Of a stretch of DNA of 64,000 bases, positions 16,180 through 24,592 are shown in pieces (the stretch's first letter is position 1; the number at the start of each line of letters is the position of its first letter). Position numbers and translations under genes: made by a program. Source of the DNA: Skermanella rosea (GTDB lineage Bacteria > Pseudomonadota > Alphaproteobacteria > Azospirillales > Azospirillaceae); the NCBI RefSeq assembly GCF_016806835.2, contig NZ_CP086111.1, positions 860,001 through 924,000 of the forward strand, in the 5' to 3' direction. The notes below the pieces were generated by a model that did not search any database, was not told the DNA's origin, and saw only the letters and a program-made list of their open reading frames with translations.

Positions 16180-18243
16180 GGCGCCGACCACCAGCAGGAC
16201 GACCAGCCCGGCGGGAAGCAGCGACGCCTCGCTGACGCCGGTCACCACGTAGTCGCCGTTGGCCCGCAGCCCGATCCAGTTGTTGCCGGCCTGGTCGCGG
16301 TCGGGCCGGGTGCGCCGCACGTCCACGTCGCCGTCGGCCAGCCAGTGGACCCCGCCGCCGCTGGCCTGGGCGGCTGGAGCCATCGGCTCCCCGGTCGTGC
16401 GCACGTCGGCCAGTTCCGGCGGGTTGACCGCGCCGACCACGGCCAGGGCCGTGCGCTCCCCGTCACTCACCCGGTAGATGCCGGGTTCGGTCGCCAGCAC
16501 CGCGGCGGTCGCGAGGCCGTTGCCGTCCTCGACCAGATCGACCCCGCGCACCTGGTCCGACGGGCTGGTCAGCTCGACGGAGCGCGGGTCGGGTTCCAGG
16601 CTGCGGCGCTCGATCGTGATGCGGTTGCCCTCGACCTTGGCGCGCAGGTCGTTCTCCTCCAGCTCCGGCTCCTTCATGAGCCAGTGGGCGAGACGCCGGA
16701 GCAACTCGGCCTGCGGGCCGCCGCCCTCGTAGCCGCGGGACCACAGCCAGATCTGGTCGCTGGCGATCTGGGCGACCCGGCCTTCGCCGACGCGGTTCAG
16801 GATCATCAGCGGCCGCTGGTCGGCGCCTTCCATCACGACGCTGCCCTGGAGCGGAGTCACGTCGGTCTGGCGGAACCATCGGCCCCAGCTCGGCTCCTGC
16901 CCCTGGGGAGCGCCGGCCGGCACGTCGCCGGGCAGGCCGGCGGTTACGGGATGGCGGCGGCCCAGCTCGGTCACCGACGGCTTGAACGGCCGCTCGATCA
17001 CCTCGCCGGTCGGCTCGCCGGGCAGCACGGCGCCCAGCGGCGTGCGGAACAGGCTCATGGAGGTCGAGAAGGTCGGTCCTCCAGCTTCCAGCAGGGCGCC
17101 GCCGTTCTCCACATAGCTCGCGATGTTGCTGAGATACAGCTGGGGCAGCACGCCGCGCCGCCGGTAGCGGTCGAAGATGATCAGGTCGAACTCGTCCAGC
17201 TTGATCTCGAAGAGCTCCCGGATCGGGAAGGCGATCAGCGACAGCTCGCGGATCGGCGTCCCGTCCTGCTTCTCCGGCGGGCGCAGGATCGTGAAATGGA
17301 CCAGGTCGACGCCGGGATCGGCCTTCAGCAGGTTGCGCCAGGTCCGCTCGCCCGCGTGGGGCTCGCCCGACACCAGAAGCACCCGCAGCCGGTCGCGCAC
17401 GCCGCTGATCACCACGGCGGCCCGGTTGTTGGCCAGGGTCAGTTCCTGGGGGGCGGCGGCCACCTCCATCTCCAGCACGTTCTGGCCGCCATGCTCCAGG
17501 TTGAACTCCAGCGGCACGTCGCGGCCGACCGGCACCCGGAATGGGCGCGGGGCGCCGCCGTCCTGGCGCACGTTGACGACGGCGTCGGGCGACTGGCTGC
17601 CCGGCATGTCCTCGACCCGCACGGTCACGGTGACCGGCCTGCCGACCAGGCCGAAGCTGGGCGCCCGGACCACGGCCAGCCGGCGGTCCGCCTCGTCGCG
17701 CTCCCCCGTCAGCAGGGTGTGGATCGGCCCCAGGTCCTCCAGCCCCTTGCCGCCGCCCGGAACGTCGTGGACCTGGCCGTCGGTGATGAAGACGGCGCCG
17801 GCCATGCGCCGGCGGGGCAGGTCGGCCATGGCGTTATCGAGCACCTCGAACAGCCTGGTCTCCTCGATCGCGCCGCCGACGCCGCCTTCCGCGCCGCCGG
17901 TGCGCACGATCCGCACCTCCAGGTCGGGGAAGCGCGACAGCCGTTCCTGGAGGTCTGCCAGCGCGCGTTCGGTGCGGGCGCGGCGCTCGCCGATGTTCTG
18001 GCTGGGGGACTCGTCCACCACCAGCACGGCGACGTCCCGGATCGGCTCACGGTCCTCCTGGACCAGCGCCGGGTTCAGCAGCGCCACCGCCAGCGCGGCC
18101 AGGCCCAGGGTCCGCCACGCGGTCCCGCGGGCCCGCCGGAAGGCCGCCACGAGGATGCCGGCCGCCGCCAGGACGAACAGCGGGATCAGCACCGCCCAGG
18201 GAAGCAGCGGGGAGAAGTCAATGGCGGTGCCGCCACCCATCAT
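16147..18243 (-). CDS. large membrane protein with amidotransferase-like/VWA-like middle region (MoxR/DUF58 cluster)
   Basis: A 698-residue protein with two N-terminal membrane segments (about 13-32 and 43-60), a long soluble periplasmic region and a final membrane helix (about 672-692). The part beginning VAVLVVDESPSQNIGERRA (about 72-90) resembles a von Willebrand A-type start with the second Ser of the metal site. The segment around 300-440 resembles glutamine amidotransferase-like domains found in such proteins. The ATG overlaps the stop of the DUF4159 gene. It is the last gene of the moxR-DUF58-DUF4159 block, which by analogy assists folding or metal insertion of periplasmic/membrane complexes. 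The specific client is unknown. Confidence 0.85.
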   Translation of the reverse strand: MMGGGTAIDFSPLLPWAVLIPLFVLAAAGILVAAFRRARGTAWRTLGLAALAVALLNPALVQEDREPIRDVAVLVVDESPSQNIGERRARTERALADLQERLSRFPDLEVRIVRTGGAEGGVGGAIEETRLFEVLDNAMADLPRRRMAGAVFITDGQVHDVPGGGKGLEDLGPIHTLLTGERDEADRRLAVVRAPSFGLVGRPVTVTVRVEDMPGSQSPDAVVNVRQDGGAPRPFRVPVGRDVPLEFNLEHGGQNVLEMEVAAAPQELTLANNRAAVVISGVRDRLRVLLVSGEPHAGERTWRNLLKADPGVDLVHFTILRPPEKQDGTPIRELSLIAFPIRELFEIKLDEFDLIIFDRYRRRGVLPQLYLSNIASYVENGGALLEAGGPTFSTSMSLFRTPLGAVLPGEPTGEVIERPFKPSVTELGRRHPVTAGLPGDVPAGAPQGQEPSWGRWFRQTDVTPLQGSVVMEGADQRPLMILNRVGEGRVAQIASDQIWLWSRGYEGGGPQAELLRRLAHWLMKEPELEENDLRAKVEGNRITIERRSLEPDPRSVELTSPSDQVRGVDLVEDGNGLATAAVLATEPGIYRVSDGERTALAVVGAVNPPELADVRTTGEPMAPAAQASGGGVHWLADGDVDVRRTRPDRDQAGNNWIGLRANGDYVVTGVSEASLLPAGLVVLLVVGALLAAWRREGR

Positions 18244-20987
18244 TGGCCGAGCCTTTCCAGTATGGCGGGCACATGGACCTGGTCGGCCTTGTAGTTGCCG
18301 GTCAGGGCATACATCATCAGGTTGACGCCGAAACGATAGGCCATCTCGCGCTGCCGCTCGCCGCCCGGCACGACGGCGTTCAGCGGCCGGCCGGCCTCGT
18401 CGACCGCCCAGGCGCCGGCCCAGTCGGCGGAGCCGATGATCACCGACGACACGCCGTCATTGTGCCGGCCCTCCTCGGCCTCGACCCAGACGTCGCCGCC
18501 GCCGAACCGGCCGGGAAAATCCTGGAGCAGGTAGAACGCCTTGGTCAGCACATGCTCGGGCGGGACCGGCGCCAGCGCGGGCACGTCGAGCCCGTCCACC
18601 AGCTGGCGCAGCCGCTGGGCGCCCGGCCCGCCGCCGGTCAGCGCCGAGCCGGGGCCGTACTGCCGGTCGCGGGTGTCGAACAGGATGGTCCCGCCGTTGC
18701 GCAGGAACTCGTTCAGCCGGAGGCGCGCCGAATCGCTGAGGTCGGGCTGCGACGGCGAGATCGCCCAATAGATCAGCGGGAAGAAGGCCAGCTCGTCCTG
18801 CTCCAGGTTCACCGCCATGGCGCCGGCGGTCTCGACCGCGGTGCGGCGGTTCAGGATCTCGCTCAGCCCCTCCAGCCCGGCCCGGGTGGTCTCGTCCACC
18901 GTCCGGTCGCCGGTCACCACATAGGCCAGGTAGGTCTCGCCGCTGGCCTTGATCGCGAACTCGTCCGAGGCGCGCGCCGGGCCGGTTCCGGCGGCGACCA
19001 GCCCCGCCGCGAGCAGGACCGCGGATGCGGCCGCCGCGGCGCGGCGCCGGCGGCCGAAGCGGATGTTGCCGAGAAGCCCGCGCAGCACCAGCGCCACGAA
19101 CAGGTCGATGATCGCCAGCGCCATGGCGGCTCCCAGCAGCCAGGGTTTCAGGTCGATCTCGCCGCGTGCCGCGTAGGTTCCCTGGGCGACGCCGGCGGGC
19201 AGCCGGCGCAGGGGTTCGATCGCGGTCACCAGCGAGGTCAGGTTGAGCGCCCGGCGCGCCTCCTCCGTCCCGTAGAAGCCGGGCGGGTGGCGGGGGCCGA
19301 GCGATTCGGGCCGGAACGCGTTGCCGGCGATCGGGAATACGGTGGCGGGCGGCGGGATCAGCTGGCCCAGCCCGTCGAGCACCTCGATCGGCGCGAAGGT
19401 CGCCGCCTGGACGTCGCCGGACACGCCCTCGCTCAGCGCGGTCACCCGCCGCAGCATGTCCACGAATAGGCCGGACAGCGCCAGGTTCGACCAGTCCGAA
19501 TTGGCCGTGGTGTGGACCAGCACGATCCGGCCCTCCTCGCGCTGCTCCGCCGTGACCAGCGGGGTGCCGTCGGCCAGCCGCGCCCAGGTCTTCTCGGCGA
19601 GGTCGATCGACGGCTCGGCCAGGACCTGGCGGTCGACCACCACGTCGGGCGGAACGGCCAGGCCGGCGAAGGGGCTGTCGGGCGGGAAGGGCGCCAGCCG
19701 CGCCGGCTCCGACCAGGACAGCGCGCCGCCCAGCGTCCTGTCGCCCAGCCGGAGGCGCACCGGCACCAGCTGGTCGGTATGCTGGGCCAGCCGCGGCCCG
19801 GCGAAGCGCACCAGCACGCCGCCGCGCTCCACCCAGGCTGCCACGGCCTGCGCCTCGGTGTCGGTCAGGGCGCCGATGTCGGCCAGGATCAGCACCGACA
19901 GGTCGCGGCCCATCAGGTCCAGCACGCTGCCCCGTCGGATCTCGCTGAACGGGGCGAGCGCCCGTTCCAGGTAGTAGAGGTCGCTCAGCAGCGGCTGGTT
20001 CTCGCCCTCGGGTCGTCCGGACACCAGGCCGACCGGGCGGCGGCGCCAGCGCTCGTCCAGCAGGACGGTGGCCCCGGCGGTCGCCTCGCCCTCGATCGAC
20101 AGGCGGGTGACCTCGTTGCGCAGCTCCACGGGAAGCGACAGCGGGACCTCCAGGCTGTCCGAGCCGGGCGCGAAGGCGGTTTCCTGGCGCGCGAGCAGCC
20201 GGCCGTCGGCGGCGGTCGCCCGGACCGTGACGGGGGTCGGCAGGGTCGTGTCGGCCCGCCGCACCCGGGCCACCAGGTCGTTCCCCTCGATGCTGGGCGG
20301 CAGCAGCAGGTTGGGCAGGCGGTCGGCACCGTTCATCAGCACCTCGGCGCCGCCCAGCTGCTGGAGCCGCTGGGCCAGCGGCAGCGCCGCCGCGTCGGCC
20401 AGCCCGTCGGACAGCCAGACGGTATGGGCGGAGCCTTCGACCTGCAGCCCGCGGAGCGTCTCCAGCACGGCGGCCCGGTCGGTCGGCCAGGGCCGGGGGG
20501 CCAGCGACTGGGTCAGCCGCCTGGCGTCCGCAGGCCGGAGCAGGGTGCTGGGCTGCGGCTTCTCGCCGGAGGCGGACGGCGCGGTCGCCACCACGATCAG
20601 GTCGCGGCCGTTCCGCTCCGCCTGGTCGACCAGCTCGCCCATGGTGCGCTGGCGCGCCTGCCAGTCGCGGGCGGCGCCCCAGCCGTTGTCCACCACCAGG
20701 ATGATCGGGCCGCTGCCCGGCAGCCCGGCGCGCGGGTTCAGCAGCGGCTGGGCGAGCGCCAGGATCACCAGCGCCGCCAGCACCATCCGCATGATCAGCA
20801 GCCAGAGCGGCGTCCGGGCGGGGGTCTCCTCCCGCGCCACCAGGTCGCGCAGCAGGCGGATCGCCGGGAACTGGACGATCCGGGGGCTGGGCGGCGTCAG
20901 GCGCAGCAGCCACCACAGCACCGGAAGAACGATCAGGGCACCGAGGATCCAGGGTGCGGCGAAGGCTATCGGTCCCAGTCCCAGCAT
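18240..20987 (-). CDS. DUF4159 domain membrane protein (BatA-like N-terminus)
   Basis: A 915-residue membrane protein. The N-terminal part has the paired membrane helices typical of BatA/aerotolerance proteins, including LIVLPVLWWLLRLTPPSPR (about 20-38) and RMVLAALVILALAQPLLNPR (near 70-89). A VWA-like beginning follows (ILVVDNGWGAARDW). The C-terminal 210 residues, after a membrane segment and an AGTGPARASDEF junction, form DUF4159, with YLAYVVTGD and a FPLIYWAIS segment. The start at 20987 was chosen because it follows the DUF58 stop by 4 bases; a longer frame would overlap that gene by about 100 bases. It is co-transcribed with its neighbours. Confidence 0.9.
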   Translation of the reverse strand: MLGLGPIAFAAPWILGALIVLPVLWWLLRLTPPSPRIVQFPAIRLLRDLVAREETPARTPLWLLIMRMVLAALVILALAQPLLNPRAGLPGSGPIILVVDNGWGAARDWQARQRTMGELVDQAERNGRDLIVVATAPSASGEKPQPSTLLRPADARRLTQSLAPRPWPTDRAAVLETLRGLQVEGSAHTVWLSDGLADAAALPLAQRLQQLGGAEVLMNGADRLPNLLLPPSIEGNDLVARVRRADTTLPTPVTVRATAADGRLLARQETAFAPGSDSLEVPLSLPVELRNEVTRLSIEGEATAGATVLLDERWRRRPVGLVSGRPEGENQPLLSDLYYLERALAPFSEIRRGSVLDLMGRDLSVLILADIGALTDTEAQAVAAWVERGGVLVRFAGPRLAQHTDQLVPVRLRLGDRTLGGALSWSEPARLAPFPPDSPFAGLAVPPDVVVDRQVLAEPSIDLAEKTWARLADGTPLVTAEQREEGRIVLVHTTANSDWSNLALSGLFVDMLRRVTALSEGVSGDVQAATFAPIEVLDGLGQLIPPPATVFPIAGNAFRPESLGPRHPPGFYGTEEARRALNLTSLVTAIEPLRRLPAGVAQGTYAARGEIDLKPWLLGAAMALAIIDLFVALVLRGLLGNIRFGRRRRAAAAASAVLLAAGLVAAGTGPARASDEFAIKASGETYLAYVVTGDRTVDETTRAGLEGLSEILNRRTAVETAGAMAVNLEQDELAFFPLIYWAISPSQPDLSDSARLRLNEFLRNGGTILFDTRDRQYGPGSALTGGGPGAQRLRQLVDGLDVPALAPVPPEHVLTKAFYLLQDFPGRFGGGDVWVEAEEGRHNDGVSSVIIGSADWAGAWAVDEAGRPLNAVVPGGERQREMAYRFGVNLMMYALTGNYKADQVHVPAILERLGQ

Positions 20988-20991
20988 CTGT

Positions 20992-21903
20992 TCAGCTCTT
21001 CGGTGCTTGGGCAATCGCCCCGTGAAGTGCCAGGAGCGCCGTCTGCGGCGGCCTGTCGGTCCGGTGCGTCGCGAAGCTCCAGCCGGCGGCGCGGGCAAGG
21101 GCCGCCAAGCCGTCGCGGTGGGCTTCCAGCCGTTCCAGATAGGTCTGGCGGACCGCCTCGACCCGCGGGATCAGCAGTTCCTCCTCGCCTTCCAGGCCCT
21201 CGAACTCGATCCGGCCGGCGAAGGGCAGCGTCTCTTCCGCCGGGTCGAGCACCTGGACCAGGTGGCCACGCACGCCGCGGCCGCTGAACGCCGCCACGGT
21301 CCGCTGGATTTCCGCCAGGGGCGACAGCAGGTCGCCGATCAGCACGGCCTGGGCATGGCGGGGCAGGAGCGGCACCGCGGGCAGCCCGTCCCTGGGCAGC
21401 TGCCCCTCCGCCAGGGTCATGGCGAGCCGGTTCAGCGTCACCTTGTTGCCCGACGGCGGCACGCCCGAACCCAGCAGGGCCACCCGTTCGCCGCCGCGCA
21501 CCAGCAGGACGGCAAGCGCCAGCAGCAGCAGTTCGGCGCGTTCCTTCTTGGTCGGCAGGCCGGGGGACGAGCGGTAGTCCATGGACGACGAGGCGTCCGT
21601 CCAGAGCCAGACGCTCTGCGCCGCCTCCCACTCGTTCTCGCGCACGAAGACGGGCTGCGATTTGCCCGACTGGCGCCAGTCGATCATCAGGGCGCTGTCG
21701 CCGACCTCGTAGCGGCGATACTGCCAGAAGGTCTCCCCGGTCCCGACGCGCCGGCGGCCGTGGACGCCCTGGGCAACGGTGGAGGCGACCCGCTCGGCCG
21801 CCACCAGCAGGGGCGGCAGCCGCGACGCCAGCGCTTCCGACCGGTGCTGCGCCCGCAGCGAGGTCGCCGCGAGATCGGGCTTTCCCATCCTGTCGCGCGC
21901 CAT
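20992..21903 (-). CDS. DUF58 domain protein
   Basis: A 303-residue cytoplasmic or membrane-associated DUF58 protein. The hallmark segments are GRRRVGTGETFWQYRRYEVG (about 50-69), IDWRQSGKS (about 74-82) and the VWA-like WLWTDASSSMDYR (about 99-111). DUF58 proteins are encoded beside MoxR ATPases and presumably couple the ATPase to membrane-bound VWA proteins. The gene is 6 bases downstream of moxR and 4 bases upstream of the DUF4159 gene. Confidence 0.93.
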   Translation of the reverse strand: MARDRMGKPDLAATSLRAQHRSEALASRLPPLLVAAERVASTVAQGVHGRRRVGTGETFWQYRRYEVGDSALMIDWRQSGKSQPVFVRENEWEAAQSVWLWTDASSSMDYRSSPGLPTKKERAELLLLALAVLLVRGGERVALLGSGVPPSGNKVTLNRLAMTLAEGQLPRDGLPAVPLLPRHAQAVLIGDLLSPLAEIQRTVAAFSGRGVRGHLVQVLDPAEETLPFAGRIEFEGLEGEEELLIPRVEAVRQTYLERLEAHRDGLAALARAAGWSFATHRTDRPPQTALLALHGAIAQAPKS

Positions 21904-21909
21904 GCCCGG

Positions 21910-22935
21910 CTACCGCAGCGGGGCGCAGAGGCGGTCAATCACGTCGTCGAGCGTGATGCCGTCGGCGCGGGCCGCGAAGTTGAGCGCCATGCGGTGCTTC
22001 AGCACCGGCTTGGCCAGGGCCAGCACGTCGTCGAGCGAGGGCGACAGCCTGCCGTCGAGCACCGCGCGGGCGCGGGCGGCCAGCATCAGCGCCTGGCTGG
22101 CGCGGGGGCCGGGTCCCCAGGCCACGTGGCTGCGGATCTCCTCCATCTCGCTGGTCTCCGGCCGGCCCGACCGGACCAGGCTCAGGATGCCCTCGACCAC
22201 GCTCTCGCCGACGGGGATGCGGCGGACCAGCCGCTGGGCCGCCATCAGGTCGGCCGGGTTCAGCACGGCGACCGCGGCCTCGTCCTCGGTCCCGGTGGTG
22301 GCGATCAGCATGCGCCGCTCGGCGTCGTAGTCGGGATACGTGACGTCGACCTGCATCAGGAAGCGGTCGAGCTGCGCTTCCGGCAGGGGATATGTGCCTT
22401 CCTGCTCCAGCGGGTTCTGGGTCGCCAGGACGTGGAACGGCTGGGGCAGGGGATGGTAATGGCCGGCGACCGAGACCCGGCGCTCCTGCATCGCCTGGAG
22501 CAGGGCCGACTGGGTCCGCGGGCTGGCGCGGTTGATCTCGTCCGCCATCAGCAGCTGGCAGAACACCGGGCCGGGGATGAAGCGGAACGACCGGCGGCCG
22601 TTCTCGTCCTCCTCCAGCACTTCCGAACCCAGGATGTCGGCCGGCATCAGGTCGGGGGTGCACTGGACGCGCTTGTCGTCGAGCCCCAGGACGATGCCCA
22701 GCGTCTCGACCAGCCGGGTCTTGGCGAGGCCGGGGACGCCGATCAGCAGCACGTGCCCGCCCGCGAGCAGGGTGATCAGGGTCAGGTCCACCACGTCCTG
22801 CTGGCCGAAGATGATGCGGCCGATCCGGTCCCGCACCATGGACAGGCGGCCGCCCAGGGTTTCCACCTCGGCCAGAAGCTGGGCCGGATTCTCGATCCCG
22901 GCAGACCCGTGGCGCATTGCATCGGTAGCGGTCAA
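21910..22935 (-). CDS. moxR: MoxR-family AAA+ ATPase
   Basis: An ATPase of about 341 residues. Walker A is GVPGLAKT, Walker B is LLMADEINRASP, sensor 1 lies in VLATQNPLEQEGTYPLPEAQ, and the arginine-finger region is AQLDRF. MoxR proteins act as chaperones for cofactor insertion or assembly, with VWA partners. The start is uncertain: a TTG at 22935 has GGAG 9 bases upstream and is preferred; ATG at 22917 and TTG at 22959 are alternatives. It heads a four-gene minus-strand operon, divergent from the DUF1285 gene. Confidence 0.93.
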   Translation of the reverse strand: MTATDAMRHGSAGIENPAQLLAEVETLGGRLSMVRDRIGRIIFGQQDVVDLTLITLLAGGHVLLIGVPGLAKTRLVETLGIVLGLDDKRVQCTPDLMPADILGSEVLEEDENGRRSFRFIPGPVFCQLLMADEINRASPRTQSALLQAMQERRVSVAGHYHPLPQPFHVLATQNPLEQEGTYPLPEAQLDRFLMQVDVTYPDYDAERRMLIATTGTEDEAAVAVLNPADLMAAQRLVRRIPVGESVVEGILSLVRSGRPETSEMEEIRSHVAWGPGPRASQALMLAARARAVLDGRLSPSLDDVLALAKPVLKHRMALNFAARADGITLDDVIDRLCAPLR

Positions 22936-23055
22936 ATCAGGGATCTCCTGTGCTCTCAAGACAACCGGCTGCGGAACCCCCGCCGGAAACCAGGCGTTGC
23001 GACGCCCGTTCTCAATCAGGGTATCGGACCTAGATTACCAGTATGGCGAAATTGC

Positions 23056-23067
23056 GTACCCGGGTAC
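23056..23067. promoter_or_regulatory. perfect 12-base palindrome in the moxR/DUF1285 divergent region
   Basis: gtacccgggtac is a perfect palindrome about midway between the divergent moxR and DUF1285 starts, in a region with AT-richer bases on both sides (gatattaac). It could be an operator for either gene. No matching regulator is known to me, and a chance palindrome is possible at this GC content. Confidence 0.25.
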
Positions 23068-23112
23068 CGATATTAACAGGAAATTCGGCTTCACAAGGGG
23101 GAAAGCAAGCCT

Positions 23113-23670
23113 ATGACCAGTTCGATTCCGACGCCGGGCATGCCGTCCGGCCTGTTCCGCCCCGACGGCCCGGGGCCGGACGAGGGCTACCCGATTCGCA
23201 TCGATCGCGACGGCACATGGTACTATCATGGGTCGCCGATCCGCCGGCTGGAGCTGTCCAGGCTCTTCTCGACCGTTCTCCGCCGCGACGAGGCCGGCGA
23301 TTACTGGTTGGTTACTCCGGCGGAACGGGGCAGGATACAGGTCGACGAGGTGCCGTTCACCGCGGTAGGGTTGACCGTCAGCGGCGAGGGCCCAAACCAG
23401 CGGTTGACCTTCCGCACGAACCTGGACGCCGAGGTGACCGCCGGGCCGGATCATCCGATCAGGGTTGAGGAGGATGATGGAACCGGCGAGCCGAGACCCT
23501 ATATCCTGGTGCGTGACAATCTGGAAGCCAGGATTACGCGATCGGTCTTCTACGATCTGGTGGAGCGTGCCGAGACGCGCGGGGACGGAGAGGAAGTTCA
23601 GGTCGGAATATGGAGCATGGGCACATTCTTTCCTCTGGGGCGTCCGATGAGCAGGGCAACGGGGATCTGA
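23113..23670 (+). CDS. DUF1285 domain protein
   Basis: A 185-residue protein of the DUF1285 family. It has the GYPIRIDRDGTWYYHGSPI opening (about 25-43), IRRLELSRLFSTVLRRDE, then YWLVTPAERGRIQVDEVPF and a C-terminal YILVRDNLEARITRSVFYDL block. The ATG follows AAGGGGGAAAG by about 8 bases. The function of the family is not established. Its last 61 bases overlap the NUDIX gene in another frame, so the two are translationally coupled. In alphaproteobacteria this pair is commonly followed by the CCA-adding enzyme, as here. Confidence 0.92.
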   Translation: MTSSIPTPGMPSGLFRPDGPGPDEGYPIRIDRDGTWYYHGSPIRRLELSRLFSTVLRRDEAGDYWLVTPAERGRIQVDEVPFTAVGLTVSGEGPNQRLTFRTNLDAEVTAGPDHPIRVEEDDGTGEPRPYILVRDNLEARITRSVFYDLVERAETRGDGEEVQVGIWSMGTFFPLGRPMSRATGI

Positions 23671-24293
23671 CCGTCGGCGACATCACCAAGGAGCGGATCA
23701 GGAGCCTGATCCCGCGTTTCGCGGCCGCACCCGGCCGCACCCTCAGCATCAGGGGCGACCACGACCTCAATCCCGGCACCGGCGCCCCGGCGCAGCTCCG
23801 CCACGCGGCTGTGCTGGTCCCGCTGGTCGAACGGCCGGACGGGATGACGGTCATCTTCACCCAGCGCACCGCCCATCTGGCGGCGCATGCCGGGCAGATC
23901 AGCTTTCCCGGCGGCGGGATGGAGCCGACCGACCAGGACGCCCTCGCCTGCGCCCTGCGCGAGACCTCGGAGGAAATCGGGCTGGCGCCCGAGCGGGTGG
24001 AGGTGGCCGGGCGGCTGGACACCTACGTGACCCGCACCGGTTTCGAGATCACGCCGATCGTGGGCTTCGTCCGCCCGCCCTTCATCCTGAACCCGGACCC
24101 GTTCGAGGTGGCGGAGGTGTTCGAGGTGCCGCTGGACTTCTTCCTGAAACCGGGCGCCGCCCGCAAGGAGACCCGCCAGTTCCAGGGCACCCAACGGTAC
24201 TTCTACGTGTTTCCCTACGAGCACCGATACATCTGGGGAGCGACGGCCGGGATGCTGGTGAACCTGGTCGACGTGCTGCACGGGCGATGCTGA
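23610..24293 (+). CDS. NUDIX hydrolase, CoA pyrophosphatase type
   Basis: A 227-residue NUDIX hydrolase resembling CoA diphosphatases (NudL/Nudt7-like), which cleave CoA to phosphopantetheine and 3',5'-ADP. The CoA-type block RTAHLAAHAGQISFPGGG (about 86-103) leads into the Nudix box, with the REtsEEIGL helix at about 117-125 supplying metal-binding Glu residues. The ATG at 23610 lies inside the DUF1285 gene; later in-frame starts (e.g. GTG near 23676) would avoid the overlap but lack a clear ribosome site. The stop overlaps the DUF6111 ATG. Confidence 0.9.
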   Translation: MEHGHILSSGASDEQGNGDLTVGDITKERIRSLIPRFAAAPGRTLSIRGDHDLNPGTGAPAQLRHAAVLVPLVERPDGMTVIFTQRTAHLAAHAGQISFPGGGMEPTDQDALACALRETSEEIGLAPERVEVAGRLDTYVTRTGFEITPIVGFVRPPFILNPDPFEVAEVFEVPLDFFLKPGAARKETRQFQGTQRYFYVFPYEHRYIWGATAGMLVNLVDVLHGRC

Positions 24294-24589
24294 GGAAACT
24301 TCTCCTGGTCGTGCTGCCGCTGATGCTGCCGACCCTGGTCTACATGGCCTACATGCTGGTCGAGCGCCGCCGGGCCGGCGCCTCGGGCGGCGCGGTCCAG
24401 CCCTGGTGGGTGGGCGCGCCCTGGACCCCGCTGATCGTCGGCGGCGTGGCTCTGGCCGGACTGACGCTGGTGACGGTGGCGCTCACCGGCGGTTCCGATA
24501 CGACGGCCACCTACCATCCCGCCCGGCTGATCGACGGCCGCGTGGTGGAGGGCGAGACGACCCCGTCCGCTCCCGCGCCGGGGCGCTGA
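24287..24589 (+). CDS. DUF6111-like small membrane protein
   Basis: A 100-residue protein with two hydrophobic segments (about 4-24 and 47-68) separated by a basic loop, starting MLRKLLLVVLPLMLP. The pattern and genomic position (between NUDIX and cca) match DUF6111 proteins of alphaproteobacteria. The role is unknown. It overlaps the NUDIX stop by several bases and lies 3 bases before cca, so all are one operon. Confidence 0.85.
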   Translation: MLRKLLLVVLPLMLPTLVYMAYMLVERRRAGASGGAVQPWWVGAPWTPLIVGGVALAGLTLVTVALTGGSDTTATYHPARLIDGRVVEGETTPSAPAPGR

Positions 24590-24592
24590 GCC

